Positions 24,887-37,483 of a DNA stretch of 64,000 nt are shown here, piece by piece. Origin of the DNA: Rhodovulum kholense (lineage in GTDB: Bacteria; Pseudomonadota; Alphaproteobacteria; Rhodobacterales; Rhodobacteraceae); assembly GCF_003053725.1 (NCBI RefSeq), contig NZ_QAYC01000004.1, forward strand, positions 1-64,000. The letters run 5' to 3'. A program made the translations under genes and the position numbers. Within the stretch, counting starts at the first letter, position 1. Every line of letters starts with the position of its first letter. Under the pieces are notes generated by a model, which was given only the letters and a program-made list of their open reading frames with translations, made no database searches and was not told the origin of the DNA.

Positions 24887-25462
24887 GTGACCCATGACGC
24901 GCCCCGTCCGACGGCACTCGACCTGCCGGCTGTGGACCCGTTGCCGGCCGAAACGCAGCGGTATTTCGACCTCTGCGCGGAGCGGCTTGGCCTCGTGCCG
25001 AACGTGCTGGCCGCCTATGCCTTCGACATCGGCAAGCTGAACGCCTTCACGGCGATGTATAACGACCTGATGCTGGGCGACAGCGGGCTGTCCAAGCTCG
25101 AGCGTGAAATGATCGCGGTCGTGGTCTCGTCGATCAACCGCTGCTGGTATTGTCAGGTGGCCCATGGCGCCGCCGTGCGCGAGCTGTCGGGCGATCCGCC
25201 ACTGGGCGAGGCGCTGGTGATGAACTACCGCGTCGCGCCGCTGAGCCCGCGCCAGCGCGCCATGCTGGATTTCGCGGCCAAGCTGACCGAGGCCAGCCAC
25301 CGGGTCGAAGAGCCCGACCGCCAGGCGTTGCGCGCGGCGGGCTTTTCCGACCGCGACATCTGGGACATCGCCGCCGTGGCCGGGTTCTTCAACATGACCA
25401 ACCGGGTCGCCTCGGCCTCGGGGATGGAGCCGAACCCCGCCTATCACGGGGCACATCGATGA
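24887..25462 (+). CDS. Peroxidase-related AhpD-like (carboxymuconolactone decarboxylase family) protein
   Basis: Encodes 191 aa from GTG 24887, 3 bp after the GNAT gene. The all-helical AhpD-like fold carries the redox motif SINRCWYCQVAHGAAV, with CxxC plus His three residues later, at about 86-95. Family members are uncharacterised peroxidase-related proteins with alkylhydroperoxidase-like chemistry. The stop overlaps the OmpA-like gene's ATG. No partner such as AhpC is nearby. Confidence 0.85.
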   Translation: MTHDAPRPTALDLPAVDPLPAETQRYFDLCAERLGLVPNVLAAYAFDIGKLNAFTAMYNDLMLGDSGLSKLEREMIAVVVSSINRCWYCQVAHGAAVRELSGDPPLGEALVMNYRVAPLSPRQRAMLDFAAKLTEASHRVEEPDRQALRAAGFSDRDIWDIAAVAGFFNMTNRVASASGMEPNPAYHGAHR

Positions 25463-26454
25463 CCCCGCCCGCCCCGCTGGCGCGGGTTCCGGCCCTGCTG
25501 CCGGTGCTGGCTCCGGCACTGGTTCTGGCGCTTTGGCCCGGGCGCGCGCCGGCAGAGGTGCCCGCGCTGCCCGAGACCGCGACCGTGGCCGCCGACGAGA
25601 CCGAGGCCGAGTCGAGCCTGCGGCTGCCGACCGCCCCCTATGACGGCCAGACCGTGCCGACGCTGCGGGCCGAGGGTGCGATCCGTCGGCTGGTCTGGCA
25701 GGCCCCGCTGGACGGGCAAGGCACCTTGCAGGTGATCGACGGGCTGAAGGCCCAGCTGATCGCGGGCGGCTACCGGATCGCCTTCCAATGCGCGGCCGCG
25801 GGCTGTGGCGGGTTCGACTTCCGCTTTGCCACCGACACCCTGCCCGAACCGGCGATGCATGTCGATCTGGGCGATTTCCGTTATCTGCTGGCCGAGAAAG
25901 TACGCCCCGACGGCACCGACTATGTCAGCCTGATGGTCAGCCGCTCGGAAGAGCGCGCCTTCGTGCAGGTGACCCGCGTCGGCCGCCCCGAAGCCCCGGC
26001 GCCCGTCCAATCCACCAAGTCGCCCGACCCGGCGGCCCTGCCGCTGATCGACGCCCCAGCCGGACCGGCGACCGAGGGCACGCTGGCCGACCGGCTCGAC
26101 CGCGACGGGCGCGCGGTGCTGGCCGGGGTCGATTTCGCCACCGGCGCCTCAAACCTCGACGGCGGCCCCTTCCCCGCGCTGGACACGCTTGCCGACTATC
26201 TGCGCGCCCATCCCGGGGCCCGGATCGTGCTGGTGGGCCATACCGACACCGAAGGCGGGCTGGCCGGGAATATCGCGCTGTCGAAGAAGCGCGCCGAAGC
26301 GGTGCGCAGCTATCTGGTGGCGACGCTGGGCGTTCCCGCCGACCGGGTGGCGGCCGAGGGCGTCGGCTTTCTTGCGCCGCTGGCCAGCAACGCGACCGAC
26401 AGCGGCCGCAGGGAAAACCGCCGCGTCGAGGCGGTGCTCGACACGGCGCAATAG
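25459..26454 (+). CDS. OmpA-family peptidoglycan-binding envelope protein
   Basis: Encodes 331 aa with a signal sequence of about 33 residues (ALWPGRAPAE cleavage). The N-terminal part (about 40-190) is a domain of unknown type with a Cys pair (QCAAAGCGG). Residues about 215-330 form an OmpA C-terminal domain with VDFATGASNLDGG, the peptidoglycan contact IVLVGHTDTEGGLAGNIALS, KKRAEAVRSYL and NATDSGRRENRRVEAV. It probably tethers the outer membrane or a periplasmic complex to the cell wall. It is last in the cinA-like operon and its end faces the LysR gene. Confidence 0.85.
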   Translation: MTPPAPLARVPALLPVLAPALVLALWPGRAPAEVPALPETATVAADETEAESSLRLPTAPYDGQTVPTLRAEGAIRRLVWQAPLDGQGTLQVIDGLKAQLIAGGYRIAFQCAAAGCGGFDFRFATDTLPEPAMHVDLGDFRYLLAEKVRPDGTDYVSLMVSRSEERAFVQVTRVGRPEAPAPVQSTKSPDPAALPLIDAPAGPATEGTLADRLDRDGRAVLAGVDFATGASNLDGGPFPALDTLADYLRAHPGARIVLVGHTDTEGGLAGNIALSKKRAEAVRSYLVATLGVPADRVAAEGVGFLAPLASNATDSGRRENRRVEAVLDTAQ

Positions 26455-26480
26455 CCATTGGCACGGCGGGGCGGCCGCGC

Positions 26481-27383
26481 TCAGATCATGATGTCGTCGC
26501 CGTCGAAATGGGTGATGAGGAAGTCGATGAAGGCCCGCACCTTGGGCTGGGTGAACCGCCCCGGCGGATAGACCGCATAGATGCCCAGCCGTTCCATCGG
26601 CAGGCCCGGGATCGCCTCTTCGACCAGCCCCTTTTCCTTCGCCTCCTTGAACAGGAAGCTCGGCAGGTAGGCGATGCCAAGCCCGGCGATCGCGGCGTTC
26701 AGCAGCGACTGCCCGTCATTCACCGTCAGCCAGCCCGCGGTGCGCACCTGCCGCTTTTCGCCCGAGGGCGCGGTGATCTTCCAGACATTGCCGCTGGCCT
26801 GGTTGGAATAATGCAGAAGCTTGTGTTCGTTCAGGTCGTCGATCTTCTGCGGGCGCCCGAATTTCTGGAAATAGGCGGGCGAGCCGATCATCCGCTTGGT
26901 GGTGTCGGCCAGCTTGCGCGCCCGCAAGGTGCTGTCTTCCAGTTCGCCCACCCGGATCGCCATGTCGAAGCCTTCCGAGATCAGTTCGACGAAGCGGTTG
27001 TTCAGCACCATGTTGATGGTGATGTCGGGATATTGCTGCAGGAACTCGCCCAGAAGCGGCGACAGGTGATTGACCCCGAAATCGGTCGCGACCGAGATCC
27101 GCAAGAGCCCCGAGGGCGCCGACTGCATCGCCGTGACTAGTGCATCGGCCTCGCCCGCATCGTTCAGCACCCGCCGTGCGCGGTCGTAATAGGCCAGACC
27201 GATCTCGGTTGGGCTGACGCGCCGCGTCGTGCGGTTCAGAAGCCGCGCGCCCAGCCGCGCCTCAAGCGACGAGACGTGCTTGGACACGGCCGATTTCGAA
27301 ATGCCCATCTTCCTGGCGGCATCGGTGAAGCCGCCTTGATCCACGACGGTGGCAAACGCCTCCATCTCGGTCAGTCTGTCCAT
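26481..27383 (-). CDS. LysR-family transcriptional regulator
   Basis: Encodes 300 aa. The N-terminal winged HTH is typical (LTEMEAFATVVDQGGFTDAA, then RKMGISKSAVSKHVSSLEAR and LLNRTTRRVSPTEIG). The co-inducer domain contains VATDFGVNHLSPLLGEFLQQ and GFDMAIRVGEL, the form seen in the CrgA/DsdC-like group. It lies 138 bp downstream of fadH on the same strand. Its target is not evident, since no divergent partner gene is adjacent. Confidence 0.92.
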   Translation of the reverse strand: MDRLTEMEAFATVVDQGGFTDAARKMGISKSAVSKHVSSLEARLGARLLNRTTRRVSPTEIGLAYYDRARRVLNDAGEADALVTAMQSAPSGLLRISVATDFGVNHLSPLLGEFLQQYPDITINMVLNNRFVELISEGFDMAIRVGELEDSTLRARKLADTTKRMIGSPAYFQKFGRPQKIDDLNEHKLLHYSNQASGNVWKITAPSGEKRQVRTAGWLTVNDGQSLLNAAIAGLGIAYLPSFLFKEAKEKGLVEEAIPGLPMERLGIYAVYPPGRFTQPKVRAFIDFLITHFDGDDIMI

Positions 27384-27521
27384 AGGTTCTTCCTTGCTCG
27401 CATGCCCATCTTACCACCGTTTCGCAAGATGCCGCCGGAATCGGGCAGGAATTGGGAAGGCCCCAGACAATACTTTGGTAACGGGACGGATCGTCGTCCC
27501 ATCGGAAACAGGCGCCCGGGG

Positions 27522-30029
<2,508 letters not shown>

Positions 30030-30449
30030 TCAGGACCCGGACCGGTGCGAAACGCGCGGAAAGAGCGGGATCTCGCGGCAATGGTCGCGGAAGGCGCGCT
30101 TGAGCAGATCGAGTTCGGCCCGCATCTGGTCAAGCTCGGCGCGCACGTCCCGTTCCAAGACCGCCCCCGCAAGGATCGAGACATGCGCCAGCGTGGCGCC
30201 GGTGTTGCAGTCGCGAATCAGCACGTTCTGCACACCGTCCGACAAGAGATCGGCGGGGATCGGCACCGACAGCCGATGCCGCCCCGGGCGGTCGGGGTCG
30301 GCACAGGCGGTAACGCCCGGCAACGCCCGGTCGCCATGCAGGGCCTCGATCCCGGGCGGCGGCGCCCCGGTCGGCAGGTCCAGTACAGCCTCCCACAGGC
30401 CCGCCTGCAGCCGTTCCCCGCTGAGCCGGGGCAGATTCGCGGGCCTCAC
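30030..30449 (-). CDS. Conserved hypothetical protein with C-terminal coiled coil
   Basis: Encodes 139 aa from GTG 30447-30449, whose GTGA overlaps the stop of the upstream gene. The first 80 residues form a beta-rich domain (AGLWEAVLDLPTGAPPPGIE, HRLSVPIPADLLSDGVQNVL, IRDCNTGATLAHVSILAG). Residues about 95-125 (ERDVRAELDQMRAELDLLKR) are strongly helical with heptad spacing, so oligomerisation is likely. I do not recognise a named family. Co-translation with the upstream protein suggests they act together. Confidence 0.65.
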   Translation of the reverse strand: MRPANLPRLSGERLQAGLWEAVLDLPTGAPPPGIEALHGDRALPGVTACADPDRPGRHRLSVPIPADLLSDGVQNVLIRDCNTGATLAHVSILAGAVLERDVRAELDQMRAELDLLKRAFRDHCREIPLFPRVSHRSGS

Positions 30450-31225
30450 GCCTCGGCCCTCGGACGGCGGCTGAGGACGAGATCGGACAGCAGGATGCGG
30501 TTCATTCCGGGGCCGTCGAAGATCAGGTCCATCCACATCCTTTCGGCGCGGCGGTCGTTGAGATCGCTGGCGGCAAGGTCGAAATCGAGCGCGATCCGGG
30601 GGTCGCGCGGCGGCAGCGCGCGCACGACCTGGGTCAGGTTCGGCCCGTGGCGGATGTTGAGCCGGGCGAAGGTGTCGACCGGCGCCTCGGTCTCGAGCAC
30701 GGCCTCGAGCCGGATCAGATGGCGTCGTCGCAACCCCTCGACCGCCCGCAGCGGCAGGTCGAACACCACCGACAGGAACCCGCCGTCAAAGCCGAAAACC
30801 TCCAGCGACAGGCCATAGGGCGCACTGTCCTTGGGGCCGGTATTGGCGATCTGGCGCAAGGCGATGTCGGCCCGGTTGGCGTCGTGAAACAGCGTCACCC
30901 GCGGCCCCAGACGGGTGCCGTTGCCGACCCCGGTCAGCCCGCGCGGTTCGACCGGACCCGAGAAGGGCGCCGGGCGAAACCCCCAGTCGGACCCCAGCGG
31001 CAGGCGCGGCGCCCCGGCCCGGGCATGAAGCGCCGCCAGCCGCGCATCGGCGGTGTGGATCACCCGGTCGAGACGGTGGCGCAGGCGCCAGGCACGGCCG
31101 CGCAGGGCGGCGAGATCGGGCGCGTCAAGGTGGTCGGCGGCGTCGCCGGCCCGGCTCCAGGCGGCCAGGGCGGGACGGAACAGAAGACGGTCGGTCAGCG
31201 AGTCGCGTTTGGGCAAGGTCGGCAT
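30446..31225 (-). CDS. Conserved Rhodobacterales protein (probably DUF6478)
   Basis: Encodes 259 aa. It has a basic helical N-terminus (DLAALRGRAWRLRHRLDRVI) and a beta-sandwich-like body with GNGTRLGPRVTLFHDANRAD, LSLEVFGFDGGFLSVVFDLP, RRRHLIRLEAVLETEAPVDT and LNIRHGPNLTQVVRALP, ending with SDLNDRRAERMWMDLIFDGP. The pattern agrees with my memory of the DUF6478 proteins of Rhodobacteraceae, but the family number should be taken as a recollection. Function is unknown. It is the first gene of a two-gene operon with the coiled-coil protein. Confidence 0.65.
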   Translation of the reverse strand: MPTLPKRDSLTDRLLFRPALAAWSRAGDAADHLDAPDLAALRGRAWRLRHRLDRVIHTADARLAALHARAGAPRLPLGSDWGFRPAPFSGPVEPRGLTGVGNGTRLGPRVTLFHDANRADIALRQIANTGPKDSAPYGLSLEVFGFDGGFLSVVFDLPLRAVEGLRRRHLIRLEAVLETEAPVDTFARLNIRHGPNLTQVVRALPPRDPRIALDFDLAASDLNDRRAERMWMDLIFDGPGMNRILLSDLVLSRRPRAEA

Positions 31226-31321
31226 CGGTCACGTTGGGGTTCGGGTCGCCGCCAATTTAGGCGCGCGCAGGATGCCGGAAGGTTAACGCTGGGGAAGAAA
31301 TGGACCGGGCCGCGGCGCGGC

Positions 31322-31993
31322 CTACGGACTGGCGGTCAACGCCGGATCGGGAAGGGCTTCGGTTGCGGCCAGACTGCGCCGGGCGAGATCGCGCAGCAGG
31401 CTCCGCGCCGCCGGATCGCTCAGCGGATGCGCGACAAAGCCCGTTGCCGCTGCGGTGACGATCCGCCCGTTGGCCTCGAAGATCGCGCGCCAGGCATCGG
31501 GCCGCAACCCTTCGGCCAGCCCCGGGCCGCGGTCGATGGACTTGACCAGGAAAAGCCCCTCTTCGGTCTCTGTGTCCAGCACCTCGACATCGTCCGGTTC
31601 GCCGCTGCGCGCGAGCGCCGCACGGCCCAGATCGGACTGGAAATAACGGCGCAGCACAAGGGCGCGGTCCTCGGGGCTGCCGCCCGGCCCCGGACTGGCC
31701 GCGACCGACACGGTCAGGATCGCGTCCTCGGCGGGCACGGGGGCGCCGGGGGCCCGCACCAGTGCCGCGCAACTGGCCAGCAAAACGAAGGCCCCGTCCT
31801 CGCCGTCCTGGCTGGCGCCTTCGTCGACGCAGAACCCGTAGGGCGCGACGACCGCCACGCGGTCCCCGGCCACGGTGACCCGCTGCACCCCGTCCCCTCC
31901 GGGCACGCAGCCGCCCAGCGCCAGAAGCACCGCAGCCGTCAGCGCAATGGCACGGCGCGGCGGGCGGGGCGGGGCGGGGCTTTGGCGGCGCAT
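31322..31993 (-). CDS. Predicted lipoprotein, function unknown
   Basis: Encodes 223 aa from ATG 31991-31993. A signal sequence ends in the lipobox LALGGC (Cys near residue 29), so the mature N-terminus should be acylated and anchored in an envelope membrane. The body has VAVVAPYGFCVDEGASQDGE and LLASCAALV, with two cysteines that could pair, and an alpha/beta remainder. No known domain is recognised. It stands alone, divergent from the CPBP protease genes. Confidence 0.75.
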   Translation of the reverse strand: MRRQSPAPPRPPRRAIALTAAVLLALGGCVPGGDGVQRVTVAGDRVAVVAPYGFCVDEGASQDGEDGAFVLLASCAALVRAPGAPVPAEDAILTVSVAASPGPGGSPEDRALVLRRYFQSDLGRAALARSGEPDDVEVLDTETEEGLFLVKSIDRGPGLAEGLRPDAWRAIFEANGRIVTAAATGFVAHPLSDPAARSLLRDLARRSLAATEALPDPALTASP

Positions 31994-32104
31994 CGGGTCC
32001 TCGGTCGTTGGCTCGGGCCCGGCATAGAGACGGGGCGGCGATGAGACAAGCCATTGAAGCCCGGCGCCCGCCCGGTCTAGGGTCGCGGCCGAAAGGGCCG
32101 CCCG

Positions 32105-32989
32105 ATGCGCTACGACCCGCATGAAACGCTTGTCTCGACCGCCCGCGCCCGGCCGGAGCTTTGGCGGACCGGCGCCGGGCTGGCCGTTGTCGCGGCGGTC
32201 CAGATCGGCCTTGTCTATTGCGTCTATGGCGCGGTCGCGGCGCTGCGCGGCCCCGGCATCGCCGAGGCAGCGTTCCGGGGCGTCTTCGTCACCTCTCAGA
32301 CCGCGACCGACACGCTCTGGCTGCTGACCTCGTTTCTGTGCCTGATCTGCGGCGTGGGCGTTGCGGCGCAACTTCTGCAGGGCCGGAGCCTCGGCGACCT
32401 GACCGGCGCGCCCGGTCCGGCGATCCGCCAGTTCGCCCGGGCGCTGCGCGCGCTGGCGTTGCTGTATCTGCTGATCTGGGTCGCGCTGCCCTCGGGGTCC
32501 GAGCCGGTCCCGCACCGCTCCATGGGCGCCTGGTTGATGCTGCTGCCGCTGGCCCTGCCCGCGCTGCTGATCCAGACCTTCGCCGAAGAGCTGCTGTTCC
32601 GCGGCTATCTGCAACAGCAGCTGGCCGCACGGTTCAAAAGCCCCGTGCTCTGGATCGGCCTGCCCGCGCTGATGTTCGCGGCGGCCCATTACAGCCCCGA
32701 GGCGGCGGGCGCCAATGCCCTGCTCGCCGCGCTCTGGGCTGCGGCCTTTTCGGTCGCGGCCTCGGATCTGACCGCGCGCACCGGCAACCTGGGCGCGGCG
32801 GTCGCGCTTCATTTCGTCAACAACGCCATGGCGATCCTGATCGTTGCCCTGCCCGGCCCGGTCTCTGGGCTTGCGCTTTACACCTATGGCTTCGGCGCCG
32901 ACGACCCCGCGCTCCTGCCGCTGGTGGCGGTCGACTTCGCCGTGCTGGGCGTCTCCTGGCTGGCGGCAAGGGTGGCGCTGCGGGTCTGA
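32105..32989 (+). CDS. CPBP-family intramembrane metalloprotease (first of a tandem pair)
   Basis: Encodes 294 aa with about eight membrane segments. The CAAX-protease/bacteriocin-processing motifs are complete: [15 protein letters not shown] (EE at about 161-162), [15 protein letters not shown] (His near 195) and [11 protein letters not shown] (His with Asn-Asn). Such proteins are type II CAAX-like glutamate or metal proteases in the membrane; many bacterial members have unknown substrates. A paralogue of the same size and order of motifs follows 92 bp later. Confidence 0.85.
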   Translation: MRYDPHETLVSTARARPELWRTGAGLAVVAAVQIGLVYCVYGAVAALRGPGIAEAAFRGVFVTSQTATDTLWLLTSFLCLICGVGVAAQLLQGRSLGDLTGAPGPAIRQFARALRALALLYLLIWVALPSGSEPVPHRSMGAWLMLLPLALPALLIQTFAEELLFRGYLQQQLAARFKSPVLWIGLPALMFAAAHYSPEAAGANALLAALWAAAFSVAASDLTARTGNLGAAVALHFVNNAMAILIVALPGPVSGLALYTYGFGADDPALLPLVAVDFAVLGVSWLAARVALRV

Positions 32990-33081
32990 GTTGAAGCCCG
33001 CGGCCCCCCGCACTAGCTTGCGCCTCAGACGCGAAGGTCCGCGTCGCGCCATCCGACGCAACAAGATACAAGAAGAGAGCG

Positions 33082-33957
33082 ATGCGTTCCCCCCTGTTCG
33101 AGGCCTATATCGAGCCCGCCCGGCTCTATCCCGAGTTCTGGCGCCTGATCGTCGGCGTGCTGGTGATCCTGCTGGTCTATGTCGGCGTGTTCTCGACCAT
33201 GCTGGTCGCGGCCTATCCGGTGCTCGGGCCGCTGAACTATTTCGGCTGGATCATGGGGCTCTCGGCCCCCGCGACCCCGACCCAGACCCTGTTCGTGCTG
33301 GCAAGCTTTCTCGGTATGGGGCTTGGGGTGCTGATCGCGACACCCGCGCTGCATTACCGCGAACCCGGCTCGCTGTTCGGACCGCTTCGCGACTGGGCAC
33401 GGGGCTTTTTCGGCGCACTCAAGGTGCTGATCCCGGCCTATACGGCACTCTTTGCGCTGTCCTGGGCGACGATCCCGCTCGAGGCCAATCTGTACCCGGC
33501 GACCTGGGTCCGGGTGCTGCCGCTGGCTCTGGTGCTGGTCCTGATCCAGACCGGGTCCGAGGAACTGCTGTTTCGCGGCTATCTTCAACAGCAACTGGCA
33601 GCGCGCTTTGCCTGGCGCGCGGTCTGGATGGGGCTGCCCGCGCTGATCTTTGCCGCGCTCCATTACAACCCGGCGGCGGGGATGAACAACGTGATGGTGC
33701 TGGTCGGTATCCTCGCCTTCGCGCTGGCCGCCGCCGATCTCACAGAACGATCGGGCAGTCTCGGCACCGCCATGGGCTGGCACTTCGTCAACAATGTCAG
33801 CTCGCTTCTCTTCACCTCGGTCAAGGGCACTATCACCGGGCTGGCGCTGTTCGTGACCCCGTTCGACGTGACCGATACCTCGAGCGCACCGCTTGCCATG
33901 GCCATCGACCTGATCGCGATCCTCCTGCTCTGGCGTCTTCTGCGCGCGCTGATCTGA
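33082..33957 (+). CDS. CPBP-family intramembrane metalloprotease (second of a tandem pair)
   Basis: Encodes 291 aa with about eight membrane segments. Motifs are [16 protein letters not shown] (EE at about 160-161), [15 protein letters not shown] (His near 194) and [13 protein letters not shown]. It shares the [17 protein letters not shown] block with the upstream gene, while the rest is diverged, so the duplication is old. An AGAAGAGAG ribosome-binding stretch precedes ATG 33082. The accD gene begins 83 bp downstream. Confidence 0.85.
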   Translation: MRSPLFEAYIEPARLYPEFWRLIVGVLVILLVYVGVFSTMLVAAYPVLGPLNYFGWIMGLSAPATPTQTLFVLASFLGMGLGVLIATPALHYREPGSLFGPLRDWARGFFGALKVLIPAYTALFALSWATIPLEANLYPATWVRVLPLALVLVLIQTGSEELLFRGYLQQQLAARFAWRAVWMGLPALIFAALHYNPAAGMNNVMVLVGILAFALAAADLTERSGSLGTAMGWHFVNNVSSLLFTSVKGTITGLALFVTPFDVTDTSSAPLAMAIDLIAILLLWRLLRALI

Positions 33958-34040
33958 CCGGGGGGGGGCCGGGGCGCGGCGCGATTGCAATTCCGGCGTT
34001 CGCGGCTTATCTCACGGCCCATTCGTGCGAGAGGCCCCCG

Positions 34041-35042
34041 ATGAACTGGATCAACAACTACGTCCGGCCCAAGATCAATTCGCTGTTCTCGCGGCGCGAG
34101 ATGCCCGAGAACCTGTGGTCGAAATGCGATGCCTGCGGGACGATGCTGTTCCACCGGGAAGTGTCGGATAACCTGAACGTCTGCACCTCCTGCGGCCATC
34201 ACATGGCGATCCTGCCGCGGGACCGCTTCATCACGCTGTTCGACGGCGGCATCTTCACCGAGGTAGAGGTGCCGGTGCCGGTTGCCGACCCGCTGCAGTT
34301 CCGCGACCAGAAGCGCTATCCCGACCGCATGCGCACCGCCCAGAGGACCACGGGCGAGAAAGAGGCGATGCTGGTCGCCGAGGGCGAGATCGGCCGCACG
34401 CCGGTCGTTGCGGCCGCGCAGGATTTCAGCTTCATGGCCGGGTCGATGGGCATGTATGTCGGCAACGCCATCGTCGCGGGCGCCGAGCGTGCCGTGGCAC
34501 TGGGACGGCCCTTCATCCTGTTCTCGGCCGCGGGCGGCGCGCGGATGCAGGAGGGCATCCTCAGCCTGATGCAGATGCCGCGCACGACCGTCGCGGTACA
34601 GATGCTCAAAGAGGCCGGCCTGCCCTATATCGTGGTGCTGACGCATCCCACGACTGGCGGGGTGACCGCCTCCTACGCGATGCTGGGCGACGTGCAGATC
34701 GCCGAGCCCGGGGCGCTGATCTGCTTCGCCGGGCCGCGGGTGATCGAACAGACGATCCGCGAGAAGCTGCCCGAGGGCTTCCAGCGCGCCGAGTACCTGC
34801 TGGACCACGGCATGCTCGACCGGGTGACGCCGCGCGGCAAGCTGCGCGAGGAACTGATCACCATCATCCGCATGCTGATGGGGCTGCCGCCCGCGGTGAT
34901 CGCCGACCTGCCACCGCCGGCAAGCTTCTCGCACGGGCCGGCGCGCGGCGACGACGAGGGGTCCGAAACCCCGCCCGACCCGCCGCGTGCCCTGCCCGCC
35001 CAGCCTGATGCCGAACCTCCGGCCGGAGGCGCAAAGGCGTGA
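34041..35042 (+). CDS. accD: Acetyl-CoA carboxylase carboxyltransferase subunit beta
   Basis: Encodes 333 aa. The N-terminal zinc ribbon has four Cys in CDACGT and CTSCGH (29, 32, 48, 51). The crotonase-like domain has [40 protein letters not shown] and [20 protein letters not shown]. It transfers carboxyl from biotin to acetyl-CoA, together with AccA, in the first step of fatty-acid synthesis. The last 45 residues are an Asp/Pro-rich tail. Its stop overlaps the folC GTG start (GTGA); this accD-folC pairing is widespread. Confidence 0.97.
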   Translation: MNWINNYVRPKINSLFSRREMPENLWSKCDACGTMLFHREVSDNLNVCTSCGHHMAILPRDRFITLFDGGIFTEVEVPVPVADPLQFRDQKRYPDRMRTAQRTTGEKEAMLVAEGEIGRTPVVAAAQDFSFMAGSMGMYVGNAIVAGAERAVALGRPFILFSAAGGARMQEGILSLMQMPRTTVAVQMLKEAGLPYIVVLTHPTTGGVTASYAMLGDVQIAEPGALICFAGPRVIEQTIREKLPEGFQRAEYLLDHGMLDRVTPRGKLREELITIIRMLMGLPPAVIADLPPPASFSHGPARGDDEGSETPPDPPRALPAQPDAEPPAGGAKA

Positions 35043-36313
35043 GCACGGCCTCCAGCGACATCCTTCTCGACCGGATGATGGCGCTCCACCCCAAGGTGAT
35101 CGATCTGGTGCTGGACCGGGTCTGGCGGCTTCTGGCGGCGCTCGATCATCCCGAAAGGCGGCTTGCCCCGGTCATCCATGTGGCCGGGACCAACGGCAAG
35201 GGCTCGACCGTGGCGATGATCCGCGCCGGGCTCGAGGCCGCGGGCGCCCGGGTGCAGGCCTATACCTCGCCGCATCTGGCGCGGTTTCACGAACGGGTCC
35301 GGATGACGGACGGGCCGATCGCCGAAGCCGCCCTTGCCGCCGTGCTCGATGAGTGCGAGCGCGCCAATGCGGGCCTGCCGATCACCTATTTCGAGATCAC
35401 CACCTGCGCCGCCTTCCTGGCCTTCGCGCGCGAGCCGGCCGATTATTGCCTGCTTGAAGTGGGCCTCGGCGGGCGGCTTGACGCGACCAACGTGATCGAG
35501 GCCCCGCGCCTGACGGTGATCGCGCCGGTCTCGATCGACCATCAGCAGTATCTGGGCGAGACCCTGGCCGAGATCGCGGCCGAGAAGGCCGGGATCCTCA
35601 AGCGCGGCGTGCCCTGCGTGGTCGGTCCGCAAGACGAGGCGGCCATGGAGGTGATCGAGGCCCGTGCAGCCCGGCTTGGCGCACCGCTGATCGCCCATGG
35701 CCAGCACTGGCATGTCTGGGAGGAACGCGGGCGGCTGATCTTCCAGGACGAACGCGGGTTGCTGGACCTGCCGATGCCGCGCCTGATCGGGGCGCATCAG
35801 GTCGTGAATGCCGGGGCGGCACTGGCAGCGCTGCGGGCGCTCGGCCAGAACGAGGCCGCCTGCGAGGCCGCGATGACCCGCGCCGAGTGGCCCGCCCGGC
35901 TGCAACGGCTGCGCCAGGGCCCGCTGGTCGAGGCCGCAGGCGGGGCCGAGCTGTGGCTCGACGGCGGCCACAACCCGGCCGCCGGGATTGCGCTGGCCGA
36001 GGCCGTCACACGGCTTTCGTCAAAACCGCTGCACCTCGTCTGCGGGATGCTGAACACCAAGGATGTGGCGGGTTTCCTGAAACCGCTCGCGGCTGTCGCG
36101 GCCAGCCTGACGGCCGTGTCGATCCCGGGCGAAACCGCGACCCTGCCCGCCGAGGCGACCAGGGCGGCGGCAGAAGCGGCCGGCTTGCGGGCTGAAACCG
36201 CCGGGGACGTGGCCGAAGCGGTGGCCCGGATCGCCGCCGCCACGCCTGAAGCGCGCATCCTGATCTGCGGCTCGCTCTATCTCGCGGGCCGGGTCCTGCG
36301 CGAGAACGGCTGA
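35039..36313 (+). CDS. folC: Bifunctional folylpolyglutamate/dihydrofolate synthase
   Basis: Encodes 424 aa from GTG 35039. The Mur-ligase P-loop is [14 protein letters not shown] (GTNGKGS at 50-56). Other motifs are [60 protein letters not shown] (with the Lys-containing loop) and [10 protein letters not shown]. It adds glutamate to dihydropteroate and to folates. Translation is coupled to accD by a 4-bp overlap. A hairpin lies right after the stop and probably serves both folC and the converging zapE gene. Confidence 0.95.
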   Translation: MSTASSDILLDRMMALHPKVIDLVLDRVWRLLAALDHPERRLAPVIHVAGTNGKGSTVAMIRAGLEAAGARVQAYTSPHLARFHERVRMTDGPIAEAALAAVLDECERANAGLPITYFEITTCAAFLAFAREPADYCLLEVGLGGRLDATNVIEAPRLTVIAPVSIDHQQYLGETLAEIAAEKAGILKRGVPCVVGPQDEAAMEVIEARAARLGAPLIAHGQHWHVWEERGRLIFQDERGLLDLPMPRLIGAHQVVNAGAALAALRALGQNEAACEAAMTRAEWPARLQRLRQGPLVEAAGGAELWLDGGHNPAAGIALAEAVTRLSSKPLHLVCGMLNTKDVAGFLKPLAAVAASLTAVSIPGETATLPAEATRAAAEAAGLRAETAGDVAEAVARIAAATPEARILICGSLYLAGRVLRENG

Positions 36314-36322
36314 CCCCGACCC

Positions 36323-36343
36323 CGAATTTTCGCAGAAAATTCG
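36323..36343. terminator. Hairpin CGAATTTTC-GCA-GAAAATTCG
   Basis: A perfect 9-bp stem with GCA loop sits between the convergent folC and zapE stops. The A/T runs in the arms let it act as a bidirectional terminator. It is one of four similar palindromes in the window. Confidence 0.7.
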
Positions 36344-36353
36344 CGCCCCGCCC

Positions 36354-37433
36354 TCAGCCGCGCGCCCAGTCCGCGCCTTGCATCTCGCGCAGACGGCTGG
36401 CCGTCCGCTCGAATTCGAAGGTCCCCTCGCCTTCAAGATAAAGCATCTCTGGCTCCGCCGCCGCCGAGGCGATCAACCGCACCTTTCCCTCGTAAAGCGC
36501 ATCGATCAGCGTCACGAAGCGCCGCGCCTCGTTATAGTTCTCCGACGACAGCCGCGGGATGTCCTCGAGGATCAGCACCCGCACCGCCTGCGCCATTGCC
36601 AGGTAATCGGCCGGCCCCAGAGGCTTGGCGCAAAGATCCCAGAACGTCGCCCGCGCCACCCCGTTGTGGAAGAACGGCAGTTCCACCTGCCGTCCCTGCA
36701 CCCGCAGCACCAGCGGCCCGCCCTCGCCATGGGTGAAATGCTCCCAGATCGCCGCCATCCGGGCCCGGGCCGCCCGGTCCGAGGGCGTGAAATAGACCTC
36801 TTCCCCGGTCAGCCGGTTCTGCCGGTAATCCGTCGCCGACCCGAGTTCCATGACCTCCAGCCGCTCTTCCAGCATCCGGATGAAGGGCAGGAAGCGCTCG
36901 CGCTGAAGGCCGTCCTTGTAAAGATCCCCGGGCACCCGGTTCGAGGTCGTCACCACCGTCACCCCGGCCGCGAACAGAAGCTCGAAGAGCCGCCCCACGA
37001 TCATCGCATCGGTGATGTCGACGATCTGCATCTCGTCGAAGCAAAGCAGTTTCAGACCGTCGGCAATTCCGGCCGCGACCGGCCTCAGCGCGTCGTCGGC
37101 GCCCGTCGCCCGGGCCGCGTGCAGCCCCCGATGCACCTCCTGCATGAAGGCGTGGAAATGGACCCGGCGCTTGCCCTCGATGGCGACCGCGCCGAAGAAC
37201 AGGTCCATCAGCATCGACTTGCCGCGCCCGACCCCGCCCCAGAGATAGAGCCCGCGCACCGGATCGGGTGGCGGGGCCTTGCGGAAGAACCCGCCCCGCG
37301 GCGCGGGCGGCGGGTTCTCTAGCGCCTCCCGGATCCGGTCCAGCGGCGCCAGCGCGGCGATCTGGGCCGGATCGGGGCGCAGATGCCCCTCGGCCGCGCG
37401 CGCGTCGTACAGGTCTTTCAGTGTCTCGCTCAT
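36354..37433 (-). CDS. zapE: Cell division protein ZapE (AFG1-like ATPase)
   Basis: Encodes 359 aa. Walker A is GGVGRGKSMLMDLFF (about 66-80), Walker B is LLCFDEMQIVDITDAMI, and downstream are VVTTSNRVPGDLYKDGLQRE (sensor 1) and RFVTLIDALYEGKVRLI. This is the AFG1/ZapE ATPase, an FtsZ-associated factor needed in low-oxygen growth in E. coli and a mitochondrial quality-control homologue in eukaryotes. It stands alone on the minus strand, converging with folC. Confidence 0.95.
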   Translation of the reverse strand: MSETLKDLYDARAAEGHLRPDPAQIAALAPLDRIREALENPPPAPRGGFFRKAPPPDPVRGLYLWGGVGRGKSMLMDLFFGAVAIEGKRRVHFHAFMQEVHRGLHAARATGADDALRPVAAGIADGLKLLCFDEMQIVDITDAMIVGRLFELLFAAGVTVVTTSNRVPGDLYKDGLQRERFLPFIRMLEERLEVMELGSATDYRQNRLTGEEVYFTPSDRAARARMAAIWEHFTHGEGGPLVLRVQGRQVELPFFHNGVARATFWDLCAKPLGPADYLAMAQAVRVLILEDIPRLSSENYNEARRFVTLIDALYEGKVRLIASAAAEPEMLYLEGEGTFEFERTASRLREMQGADWARG

Positions 37434-37483
37434 GGGCCGGATCTAGAGTGCCACGGTGCGGAAGAAAAGCGGAACGCGCGGCC

